A DNA stretch of 60,646 nt from an uncultured Faecalibaculum sp. (lineage in GTDB: Bacteria > Bacillota_I > Bacilli_A > Erysipelotrichales > Erysipelotrichaceae): assembly GCF_910588395.1 (NCBI RefSeq), contig NZ_CAJUPA010000010.1, positions 1 through 60,646 of the forward strand, given 5' to 3'. Positions 32,177 through 39,494 of this stretch are shown here, piece after piece. The notes beneath the pieces are model-generated. The model did no database searches. It was not told the DNA's origin and was given only the letters and a program-made list of their open reading frames with translations. A program made the translations under genes and the position numbers. Positions within the stretch are counted from its first letter, which is position 1, and each line of letters starts with the position of its first letter.

Positions 32177-32340
32177 TGTTATAATGGCTTCGGGCAATTA
32201 CGATAGAGGGGCAATGCTGCACCCGGACTCTTCATGTTCGTTATTCTGTAACGGAACAGGAGGTTCTTATCGGAAAGGTACCAATGAAAACGGACTGGAA
32301 ACTCTATCATCCATATGAGTGACTGGTCCGTTTTCTTTTT
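32177..32340 (+). ncRNA. Candidate small RNA of about 150 nt
   Basis: In a gene-free stretch an extended -10, TGTTATAAT (32177-32185), predicts a start near 32192. A terminator-like hairpin ends at 32334: AAAACGGAC (32287-32295) pairs with GTCCGTTTT (32326-32334), with an inner ACTC/GAGT pairing (32301-32304, 32317-32320), followed by CTTTTT. Between them lies a hairpin GTTCGTTA/TAACGGAAC around 32234-32255. No ORF of note and no plus-strand gene for 3 kb, so it is not a leader. I could not match it to SRP, 6S, T-box or a known riboswitch. Confidence 0.55.
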
Positions 32341-32384
32341 GTGCCTTATGGCATGTTTCTTATGGAGTTCTGAACTTTGCTGAG

Positions 32385-32431
32385 GCTCCTGCTCTCATCC
32401 TGTTCACCTGGATGAGAGCAGGAGCTCTTTT
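32385..32431 (+). terminator. Isolated strong terminator
   Basis: GCTCCTGCTCTCATC (32385-32399) pairs perfectly with GATGAGAGCAGGAGC (32411-32425), then TCTTTTT. It lies 45 bases after the end of the candidate small RNA and has no gene of its own: either a back-up terminator or the end of a second short transcript. Confidence 0.75.
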
Positions 32432-32472
32432 TGTATTCCCGGATGTTCCCCCGCCAGCCGGACAGACAGGAA

Positions 32473-32507
32473 ACAGGGGAAACCACCCGCCTGGCAGTTT
32501 CCCCTGT
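32473..32507 (-). terminator. Terminator of the lactate/chromate operon
   Basis: ACAGGGGAAAC (32473-32483) pairs with GTTTCCCCTGT (32497-32507). Read on the minus strand it lies 32 bases after the chromate-transporter stop; the T tract is weak (TTCCTG). Confidence 0.6.
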
Positions 32508-32538
32508 TTATGATAATTCAGCTGTATACCGTATTCCT

Positions 32539-33090
32539 TCAAAGCTGCAGCACGATTCCCGCTGCTGCGCACAGGGAAATCAGAACGATGGGATGCAGTT
32601 TCCTGAAACACAGGACGAAGGCACCCGCTGCCGCAAAGACAGCCAGACGCAGCCAGTCAAACCCTGCATCGGTCCCCAGGGCTGCCTGCAGCACCGATAT
32701 GCCCGTGGCAGCGATCAGTCCGGTAACAGCCGGACGCAGACCGGAAAACACATCATTCACCCAGTGACTGGACCGGAATTTCTGCAGAAACTTCGCAATG
32801 ATGCAGATGATGATCACAGAAGGCATCACCAGACCAATCGTGGTCGTGACAGCCCCCAGAATATGACCGCCGGAGGCCTGATACCCCACATAGGTAGCCA
32901 TGTTCACCCCGATGGGACCCGGGGTGGATTCGCTGACCGCGATCATGTTCATCAGATCCGATGTGGAGAACCAGTGATACTTCTCCATCATTTCCTGAAG
33001 GAAAGGAATTGTCGCCAGTCCGCCGCCCACAGCAAACAGACCGGTTTTGAAGAATTCGAAAAACAGCGTCAGAAGCAGGTTCCAGTTCAT
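32539..33090 (-). CDS. chrA: Chromate transporter family, second half
   Basis: 183 residues, about six helices. The ATG at 33090 overlaps the preceding gene's stop (ATGA). Signature motifs of a CHR domain: FFKTGLFAVGGGLATIPFLQ, then SESTPGPIGVNMATYVGY (the P-G-P block). Short CHR proteins work as pairs of half-transporters inserted in opposite orientations. Actual substrate in Firmicutes is uncertain; chromate or sulfate-like anions are proposed from the family. Follows a lactate permease, which is odd for chromate resistance. Confidence 0.88.
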   Translation of the reverse strand: MNWNLLLTLFFEFFKTGLFAVGGGLATIPFLQEMMEKYHWFSTSDLMNMIAVSESTPGPIGVNMATYVGYQASGGHILGAVTTTIGLVMPSVIIICIIAKFLQKFRSSHWVNDVFSGLRPAVTGLIAATGISVLQAALGTDAGFDWLRLAVFAAAGAFVLCFRKLHPIVLISLCAAAGIVLQL

Positions 33091-33623
33091 TTTCCTGCTC
33101 TCTTTCGCTGATATCCCACACCGGTAGCCGCCGCCAGTGCAACAATGGCAATGGTCGGTGCCGGGGTGAACCCTGCCAGCAGAAACGCTGCGGCCGCCAT
33201 CACCCAGCCAAAACCATCCTTGATTCCGGTTTTGCCCATTTTGTACACAGCCTGCACGATCAGCACCGCCACGGCGATGCGGATGCCGCCCAGTGCATGC
33301 TGTACCAGGGGATAGGAAGCGAAGCTTGTGAGCAGGGAAGCGATGATCAGAATGATCACCAGACTCGGAAAAATCACTCCCAGCGTGGCGGCGATGCAGC
33401 CCGGGATACCCTTCCGGTAATACCCCACAAAGCTGGCGGTATTCACCGCAATGACACCCGGGGTGCACTGTCCCACGGCGAAATAATCCAGAATGTCTTC
33501 ATCCGTGGCCCAGTGCTTTTTATTGACTACCTCAGCCTGGATCATGGGCAGCATGGCATAGCCGCCGCCGAAGGTGAATGCGCCGATTTTTGCGAAAGTC
33601 GCAAACAGATCCCAGAAAATCAT
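33087..33623 (-). CDS. chrA: Chromate transporter family, first half
   Basis: 178 residues, paralogous to the next gene. FAKIGAFTFGGGYAMLPMIQ and VGQCTPGVIAVNTASFVGYY are the CHR motifs, with Q-C-T-P-G in place of S-T-P-G-P. Begins seven bases after the lctP stop, so it belongs to the same transcript. Basic C-terminus YQRKRAGK. Confidence 0.88.
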   Translation of the reverse strand: MIFWDLFATFAKIGAFTFGGGYAMLPMIQAEVVNKKHWATDEDILDYFAVGQCTPGVIAVNTASFVGYYRKGIPGCIAATLGVIFPSLVIILIIASLLTSFASYPLVQHALGGIRIAVAVLIVQAVYKMGKTGIKDGFGWVMAAAAFLLAGFTPAPTIAIVALAAATGVGYQRKRAGK

Positions 33624-33630
33624 GAAACTC

Positions 33631-35163
33631 TCAGACAGCCAGCCCGCCGAAATACGCCAGAAGGCTGGTCAGGACCAGCAGCACTGCCCCATAGGGAAGC
33701 ACTTTTTTGAGAAGCTCCGAGTCCTTCCCCGTACCGCCGACAGCGGACAGGGCAATGGCGATGCTCTGGGGAGACAGCATTTTGCCGACGCCAACCCCCA
33801 GCATGTTGAGCGCCACCACCCAGAAAGGATCCATCTGCAGCGCAGTTGCGGCGTCCATCTGCACCTGGCCGAAGAGCAGGCCGGAGCTGGTGCCGGAACC
33901 GGTGACAAAGCAGCCCAGGCAGCCCAGCCAGGGGGCGAAAACCGTATAGAAGGAACCGGTGACTGCAATGCAGAAAGCGGCGATATCACCGATCATGCCG
34001 GAGTAGGACATGATCTTGGCGGTGGCCAGCACACTGCACATGGTGATGATCGTCGGGGTCATCTGCTTCAGCGTGGCGATAAAGACCGACTTGAAATCCT
34101 CCAGGGTGGCACCCTGAATCAGACCGCCGGCAATGGCGGACAGGAAGATCCAGACGCCCGGGGTATTGATCCAGACAAAACTGATGGTGTTGGGATTGGG
34201 TCCGCTGTAAACCTGCATGGCGGAGGAGAACTGCGCCAGCCAGCTGTTCACCGGTGCCACCAGCTTGGAGGTACCCAGCAGCAGAATGAAAATCATGATG
34301 AAGGGGCTCCAGGCTTTCAGTGCCCTGTCCAGTGTCAGACCTTTGTCACCGGCGGTTTCCATTTCGTATTCCGGCGGTGTTTTCTTTTTCATGGACAGCA
34401 AGACTGTCACCGCCATGGAGCACACAGCACCTACCACCACAGCCAGATCTGCGCCCACAAACCAGGACACGATCATCTGCGGGATCACGAAGAATACTCC
34501 GGACATCAGCGTGATGAATCCGATGCCCTTCAGGGACTTCAGCCCTTTGCCGCCGGCGAGCATCATCATGATGAAGGGAACCAGCAGCATGAACGGCGCA
34601 CACTGAATGCTCTCCACAAAGGACAGGTGGGTGTTTTCCAGGCCCACTAGATTGGCCAGTGTGGTGGTCGGAATGCCGATGGAGCCCCAGGGAGTGGGGA
34701 ATCCGTTGGCCAGCAGGCAGACAAGACAGGAAAAAATGGGGTCAAATCCCATTGCCGCGAGCATGCCGGCGGGAATGGCAATCGCGGTGCCAAATCCCGC
34801 CATGCCTTCCATGAAACCGCCAAAGCACCAGGCGATGATCAGTACCAGCAGCCGGCGGTCGCTGGTGACGGAAGCCAGCATGCTCTTGATGGTTTCCATG
34901 GCTCCGGTCTTCACACATAAATTATAGGTAAACACCGCAGCGATGATGACCACCACAATGGGCCACAGGGCCATCAGAATGCCTTCAAGAGCCGCGGTTC
35001 CGGTATTCAGAGCCGGCAGTTTCCAAACCAGCATGGCTTCCAGAGCCGCCAGCAGGGCCGAGCCCACTGCCGCTTTCCAGGTGGGCCATTTCAGAACAAG
35101 CAGGGCGAGGATGAGCCAGAGGATGGGGCACAGCCCCAGCACAAACAGCAGTCCAGTATTCAT
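33631..35163 (-). CDS. lctP: L-lactate permease
   Basis: 510 residues with about 12-13 membrane helices. LctP-family motifs: CFGGFMEGMAGFGTAIAIPA, PTPWGSIGIPTTTLANL and GSGTSSGLLFGQVQMDAA. Imports lactate (or glycolate) with H+. AGGAGAGTG precedes the ATG. It leads a leftward operon with the two chrA halves, an unusual partner. No lactate-oxidation genes (lutABC) or dehydrogenase are nearby. Confidence 0.93.
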   Translation of the reverse strand: MNTGLLFVLGLCPILWLILALLVLKWPTWKAAVGSALLAALEAMLVWKLPALNTGTAALEGILMALWPIVVVIIAAVFTYNLCVKTGAMETIKSMLASVTSDRRLLVLIIAWCFGGFMEGMAGFGTAIAIPAGMLAAMGFDPIFSCLVCLLANGFPTPWGSIGIPTTTLANLVGLENTHLSFVESIQCAPFMLLVPFIMMMLAGGKGLKSLKGIGFITLMSGVFFVIPQMIVSWFVGADLAVVVGAVCSMAVTVLLSMKKKTPPEYEMETAGDKGLTLDRALKAWSPFIMIFILLLGTSKLVAPVNSWLAQFSSAMQVYSGPNPNTISFVWINTPGVWIFLSAIAGGLIQGATLEDFKSVFIATLKQMTPTIITMCSVLATAKIMSYSGMIGDIAAFCIAVTGSFYTVFAPWLGCLGCFVTGSGTSSGLLFGQVQMDAATALQMDPFWVVALNMLGVGVGKMLSPQSIAIALSAVGGTGKDSELLKKVLPYGAVLLVLTSLLAYFGGLAV

Positions 35164-35183
35164 GTTTTCACTCTCCTGTAACA

Positions 35184-35199
35184 GCAGGCGGATGCCTGC
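35184..35199 (-). promoter_or_regulatory. Hairpin in the lctP leader
   Basis: GCAGGC (35184-35189) and GCCTGC (35194-35199) form a 6-bp stem about 10 bases upstream of the Shine-Dalgarno. Possible operator or translational element. Confidence 0.3.
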
Positions 35200-35273
35200 A
35201 TCTAAAGACTATCAGATTTCCGGAGACCCGGCGCATTGCTATACCGGGGCTTTGGATTTTTTTTTGAAAGGAT

Positions 35274-35302
35274 TTGTATGGGGGGGTCTGTTGCGGTATC
35301 AT
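35274..35302 (+). promoter_or_regulatory. mraZ promoter
   Basis: TTGTAT (35274-35279), 17 bases and TATCAT (35297-35302), the same two hexamers as the mnmE promoter. Predicted start near 35309. The spacer opens with seven G. Confidence 0.6.
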
Positions 35303-35322
35303 TGTGGTACGAAGTAGCGCAT

Positions 35323-35350
35323 TGTGTCAGGAAGTGGGGGTGATGACACA
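35323..35350 (+). promoter_or_regulatory. Inverted repeat enclosing the mraZ ribosome site
   Basis: TGTGTCA (35323-35329) and TGACACA (35344-35350) flank the GGGGGTGA ribosome site; the second arm includes the A of the ATG. Direct repeats GAAGTRGSG at 35311 and 35331 overlap it. A hairpin here would hide the start; the direct repeats may be MraZ boxes. Confidence 0.45.
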
Positions 35351-35784
35351 TGTTCATGGGGGAATTCGCGCACAACATCGATCGTAAGGGGCGATTGATC
35401 ATGCCCGCGAAGTTCCGTGAAGACCTTGGCGAAACCGTCGTGGTCAACCGTGGACTGGATGGCTGCTTGTATGTCTATACGATGGCCCAGTGGCAGGTCG
35501 TATACGAGAAACTGAAAACTTTGCCCTCAACGAACAAGGACGCCCGCATGTATCAGCGGATGATGCTGTCCAAAGCCGCCGAATGCGACCTGGACGGACA
35601 GGGAAGAATTCTCATTCCCGCCGGTCTTGTCCAGCTTGCCGGTCTGGAAAAGGAGTGCGTCATCATTGGCGTCGCCAATCATATCGAGATCTGGGCAAAA
35701 GACCGCTGGGAGAAAGTGGAAGATGTGGAAGAGGCTTCCTTCGAGGAAGCGGCCGAGCGTCTTTCTGGCCTGATGGAAATGTGA
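35350..35784 (+). CDS. mraZ: Transcriptional regulator MraZ
   Basis: 144 residues with two AbrB-like SpoVT repeats: MFMGEFAHNIDRKGRLIMPA and the D-x-x-G-R signature, then AAECDLDGQGRILIPAGL. DNA-binding regulator that typically represses its own division/wall cluster. First gene of the cluster; one base separates it from rsmH. Confidence 0.96.
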   Translation: MFMGEFAHNIDRKGRLIMPAKFREDLGETVVVNRGLDGCLYVYTMAQWQVVYEKLKTLPSTNKDARMYQRMMLSKAAECDLDGQGRILIPAGLVQLAGLEKECVIIGVANHIEIWAKDRWEKVEDVEEASFEEAAERLSGLMEM

Positions 35785-35785
35785 T

Positions 35786-36724
35786 ATGGAACATAAAAGC
35801 GTTTTACTGGATGAAACAATCGAATTGCTGGATGTGAAGCCGGACGGGATTTACGTGGACTGCACGCTGGGACGAGGGGGTCACAGCAGCGAGATCCTGC
35901 GGCGGCTGGAAACAGGGCATCTTTATGCCTTTGACATGGATCAGAAAGCAATTGACGAGAGTACACCGCGTCTTGAAGCAATCAGCGACAAATTTACCTG
36001 CGTTCATGCACCGTTCTGCGAACTTGATGCCGTGCTGGATTCGTTCGGCGTAGGCAAAGTGGACGGCATTCTGATGGATCTGGGCGTGTCCAGTCCGCAG
36101 TTTGATGACGGTACCCGGGGGTTTTCCTACCGGGAGGACGCACGGCTTGATATGCGTATGGACCAGGAGCAGGCGTTTTCCGCCTGGGATGTGGTCAATA
36201 CCTATACAAAAGAGGACCTGACAAGAATCCTGAAACTCTACGGCGAGGAGCCCTTTGCGGGGAAAATCGCCGCGGCCATCGTCCGGGCGCGCCAGGAGCA
36301 CCCGGTGAACACCACGTTTGAGCTGACGGATGTGATTCGTTCGGCGCTGCCGCAGGCTGTCCTGCGCAAAAAGGGACATCCCGCCAAACGTGTGTTTCAG
36401 GCAATCCGGATTGAAGTCAACCGGGAACTCGCACAGCTGGAAAGCGTCCTGGAGCAGGGACTTGACCGTCTGGCTCCCGGCGGGCGCATGGCTGTCATCA
36501 CGTTCCACTCGCTCGAAGACCGTCTGGTGAAAAACGCCTTCAAAGAAGCGGCGGTTCCGCCAAGGACCGACCGCAGACTGCCGCAGACAGGGGAAGAAAA
36601 ACGGCAATATCGACTGCTGACGCGCAAACCGGTCACTGCAGCTTTGCAGGAGCTGGAGGAAAACAACCGGGCGCACAGTGCAAAATTAAGGGGTATAGAA
36701 AGAAATGGCGAGGAATCGGAGTAA
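35786..36724 (+). CDS. rsmH: 16S rRNA m4C1402 methyltransferase
   Basis: 312 residues. Methylates N4 of C1402 in the ribosomal P site using SAM. MEHKSVLLDETIELLD, the SAM loop VDCTLGRGGHSSEIL, FDMDQKAI, LMDLGVSSPQFDD and GGRMAVITFHSLEDRLVK are family signatures. Its end overlaps the ftsL-like start by 20 bases. Confidence 0.97.
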   Translation: MEHKSVLLDETIELLDVKPDGIYVDCTLGRGGHSSEILRRLETGHLYAFDMDQKAIDESTPRLEAISDKFTCVHAPFCELDAVLDSFGVGKVDGILMDLGVSSPQFDDGTRGFSYREDARLDMRMDQEQAFSAWDVVNTYTKEDLTRILKLYGEEPFAGKIAAAIVRARQEHPVNTTFELTDVIRSALPQAVLRKKGHPAKRVFQAIRIEVNRELAQLESVLEQGLDRLAPGGRMAVITFHSLEDRLVKNAFKEAAVPPRTDRRLPQTGEEKRQYRLLTRKPVTAALQELEENNRAHSAKLRGIERNGEESE

Positions 36725-37013
36725 GGGCAGAAAAAAAAGACGCCTGAATGCAAAAGGTGTCTGCGTAAGTATGTTTGCGGCATCTGTATTGTTTTATGGA
36801 AGCGCAAAAGTCGGATTGAATGCGTATAATATCACGCTCCAGCAGAAGGAGCAGAATCTGGCCAGTGAAATTGCGCAGAAGAAAAATGCAGTGGAAGATC
36901 TGCAGGCAGAAGTGCACAGCATGCAGGACAAGGGACGTGTGCTGAGCATGCTCGGAGAACAGGTGCAGGACAACTCCGGGAACATTTACGTGATCGGCGA
37001 CTCCGGTCAGTAA
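36705..37013 (+). CDS. ftsL: FtsL/DivIC-like division protein
   Basis: 102 residues: a very basic cytoplasmic tail (ARNRSKGRKKRRLNAK), one membrane helix at about 18-38, then a coiled coil (LQQKEQNLASEIAQKKNAVE) and a short end. This topology and its place between rsmH and the PBP identify FtsL. With DivIC and DivIB it scaffolds the septal synthase. Sequence alone cannot distinguish FtsL from DivIC. Confidence 0.8.
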   Translation: MARNRSKGRKKRRLNAKGVCVSMFAASVLFYGSAKVGLNAYNITLQQKEQNLASEIAQKKNAVEDLQAEVHSMQDKGRVLSMLGEQVQDNSGNIYVIGDSGQ

Positions 37014-37048
37014 CGGGACGGCAGAGGCTTTTTCAGACTGCCGGGCTG

Positions 37049-37092
37049 CCAGTGAGAGTACAATTGAAACCCAGTGAGAGTACAATTGAAAC
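37049..37092 (+). repeat. Perfect 22-bp tandem duplication before the PBP gene
   Basis: Bases 37049-37070 and 37071-37092 are identical. Each unit starts CCAGTGAGAG and ends with TACAATTGAAAC, so a -10-like TACAAT is present twice (37059-37064 and 37081-37086). The second copy ends eight bases before the AAGGAG site. A recent slippage or a doubled promoter. Confidence 0.9.
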
Positions 37093-37110
37093 ATTGAAAA
37101 GGAGCATGTG

Positions 37111-39309
37111 ATGGATGTCAGACGGACCAACAAAAAACTCTTTCGCATGATCCTGGCGATGGGGACTGCCGGAACATTAGTGTCTGCTAATGTTCTTTTC
37201 ACTATGGGAACACACCGGCATATCTGGAGTCAGGAAGATGTCCTGTCGGGCAAACTGGCTTCCTCTATCGTGGATACCACGGTGGAGGCAAAACGGGGAC
37301 AGATTCTGGACCGGAGCGCCAATGTGATTGCTCAGGAAGTGAAGGCGTATACCGTTGTGGCGTATCTGGATGATTCTGTCACGGATGATCAGGGCGACCC
37401 CAACTATGTCCAGGATGCGAAAAAAACAGCAAAGGCTCTGGCTGCCATTCTGGACGGAGCCGATGAAAAGCGGATGGCTTCCATTCTGGAAAAAGCCATG
37501 AAAGCCGGACAGATCCAGACTGAACTGGGTGCCGGCACGAAGCGGCTGACCAAAGAAGTCATGGAGAGAATCGAACAGGCGGATATTCCCGGGATCGGGT
37601 TTGTGGAAACCAGCAACCGGAACTACCCAACCAGTCCCTATTCCTCGAATCTGGTGGGATTCGCGGCGTTTGACGAAGACGGCCAGGAGATCCAGGGGAA
37701 GATGGGGCTGGAACTCACCATGAATGACTATCTTTCCGGGACCAATGGACGGGTCAAGTACCAGCAGACGGTGGATGGCACCGTGCTGCCGGGCACCACG
37801 CAGGTATATGAAGAAGCAGTGGAGGGCAACAACGTGTACCTGACCATTGATTCGAACCTGCAGTCCATTGTGGAGACACAGTTGCAGCGGACGATGGAGG
37901 ACAACAGCGCCCAGTCTGCCTGGGCACTGGTCATGGAACCGGAAACCGGGAAAATTCTTGCCTGGGGTTCTTATCCCACCTACAATCAGAACACCCATCA
38001 GGAGATTCCCTCCTTCCTGGACAACATTGCGGACAAGAACATGGAAGTGGGCTCGGTCATGAAGCCCTTCACCTACGCCGTGGCGATCGACACCGGGGTG
38101 TACAACGGCGACACCACCTACCGGGCCGGTACATTCACTTATGCACAGGATCCCTCCACCGGCAAAATCACCCGGGTGCCAAACGGCACGCAGACAGACT
38201 TCAAGCCAATCAGCGATGCTCTGGGCAATGACTTCGGGGAGATCACCTTTGATCAGGGCCTGTGGGTGTCTTCCAACGTCGGAATCTGCGAACTGCTGGC
38301 CAATTACATCAACTACAACCAGTATGTGGAGTATCTGGACAAGTTCGGTTTCTTCAAAGCCACGGAGATTCCCTTTGTCACAGAGGCGACCGGTGTGAAG
38401 AACGTGGACAGCGCCGCCGACTATCTTTCCACAGGATTCGGACAGGCGTCTTCCATCAGTCTGCTGCAGCTCTGTCAGGCCTACACGGCGATTTTCAATG
38501 ATGGAAAAATGATGCGGCCCTATGTGGTGGAATCCATTCAGGATCCTGAAACCGGAACGATGCTGCAGGAGTTCAAGCCGGAATGCGTTGGTGAGCCCAT
38601 ATCCGCTGAAACAGCCCACCATGTCACGGAGATCATGAAAGGGGTCACCCAGGAGGGAAACTCCGGTGCCAGACTGCGGATCGACGGAGTGGACATGGCA
38701 GTGAAAACCGGTACCGGCGAGCTGTACAACGAACAGACCGGTGAATATGACAAGACCAACTACACCTCCAGCGTCATGGCGGCGATTCCGGCGGATGACC
38801 CGAAGATCATGGTGTACTGGGGCATGGTCAGCAGCAACATCACCGGCTACTCTGCGGAGCCGTTTCAGGAAATCGTCAAGGTGGCACTCATTGCCAACGG
38901 CGTATCCGGAGCCAGCAATGCGGGGGCTGCCCAGGATGGCCAGGAAGAAGAAACCTGGGATACCTACGAGATGCCAAATCTTGTGAATCATTCCCTGGAC
39001 TGGATGAACCAGGAACTGAATGGCAAGAAGCTGAATGTGACGGTCCTGGGAGATGGCAGCAGCGTGGTCAATCAGTATCCCTCCGCCGGATCGAAAATCA
39101 ATTCCAATTCCCGGGTGCTGGTCATGACCGACAGCGCGGGAATCACCATGCCGGATATGACAGGCTGGACCCGGAAAGATGTCACGGCGTTCTGGGCTCT
39201 GACAGGCATCGGTGTGCAGACATCGGGGTACGGCAAGGTGCAGGCTCAGAATGTGGCACCGGGCACTCCGGTGGACGGCAGCAGCGACATTCAGGTCACC
39301 ATGGAGTAG
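37111..39309 (+). CDS. Division class B PBP with two PASTA domains
   Basis: 732 residues from the ATG behind AAGGAG (a GTG one codon earlier is less likely). One N-terminal signal-anchor helix; PBP dimer domain (about 45-230, AKRGQILDRSANVIA); transpeptidase with SxxK GSVMKPF, SxN SSN in LWVSSNVGIC and KTGTGELYN; then two C-terminal PASTA domains (from MPNLVNHSLDWMNQELNGKK). Forms septal peptidoglycan cross-links with FtsW. FtsI/PBP2x/SpoVD group; its position points to the vegetative division enzyme. Confidence 0.94.
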   Translation: MDVRRTNKKLFRMILAMGTAGTLVSANVLFTMGTHRHIWSQEDVLSGKLASSIVDTTVEAKRGQILDRSANVIAQEVKAYTVVAYLDDSVTDDQGDPNYVQDAKKTAKALAAILDGADEKRMASILEKAMKAGQIQTELGAGTKRLTKEVMERIEQADIPGIGFVETSNRNYPTSPYSSNLVGFAAFDEDGQEIQGKMGLELTMNDYLSGTNGRVKYQQTVDGTVLPGTTQVYEEAVEGNNVYLTIDSNLQSIVETQLQRTMEDNSAQSAWALVMEPETGKILAWGSYPTYNQNTHQEIPSFLDNIADKNMEVGSVMKPFTYAVAIDTGVYNGDTTYRAGTFTYAQDPSTGKITRVPNGTQTDFKPISDALGNDFGEITFDQGLWVSSNVGICELLANYINYNQYVEYLDKFGFFKATEIPFVTEATGVKNVDSAADYLSTGFGQASSISLLQLCQAYTAIFNDGKMMRPYVVESIQDPETGTMLQEFKPECVGEPISAETAHHVTEIMKGVTQEGNSGARLRIDGVDMAVKTGTGELYNEQTGEYDKTNYTSSVMAAIPADDPKIMVYWGMVSSNITGYSAEPFQEIVKVALIANGVSGASNAGAAQDGQEEETWDTYEMPNLVNHSLDWMNQELNGKKLNVTVLGDGSSVVNQYPSAGSKINSNSRVLVMTDSAGITMPDMTGWTRKDVTAFWALTGIGVQTSGYGKVQAQNVAPGTPVDGSSDIQVTME

Positions 39310-39395
39310 GAAAGCACGCTTCGGGCATGATACCGCTTGCAGAACCCGTCATTGAAAACATCCGGCGGGCACAAACCGGAAGTGTTTCAAACAGA

Positions 39396-39439
39396 CAGGC
39401 TTATGTTGTACTATAAACAGCGTATGCCTGCTTTTTTTT
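39396..39439 (+). terminator. Terminator after the PBP gene
   Basis: CAGGCTTATG (39396-39405) pairs with CGTATGCCTG (39421-39430) with one mismatch and one G-U, followed by CTTTTTTTT. It separates mraZ-PBP from the ftsA-like/ftsZ unit. Confidence 0.7.
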
Positions 39440-39467
39440 GGGATTTGCAGGGCAACGATTGTATAAT
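39438..39467 (+). promoter_or_regulatory. Promoter of the ftsA-like/ftsZ unit
   Basis: TTGGGA (39438-39443), 18 bases and TATAAT (39462-39467), 28 bases before the start. It lies directly after the terminator, so ftsZ has its own transcription start. Confidence 0.6.
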
Positions 39468-39494
39468 GAAGAACAGGTATGAAGGAGGGGCCGA

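Noticed and set aside
32192..32340. Assignment of the candidate small RNA as SRP RNA, 6S RNA or a T-box
   Set aside because: The conserved SRP tetraloop region, the 6S central bubble with closing stems and the T-box anti-terminator sequence are not present.
37049..37092. CRISPR-like repeats
   Set aside because: Two adjacent identical units without spacers are a tandem duplication, not an array. No cas genes are in the window.
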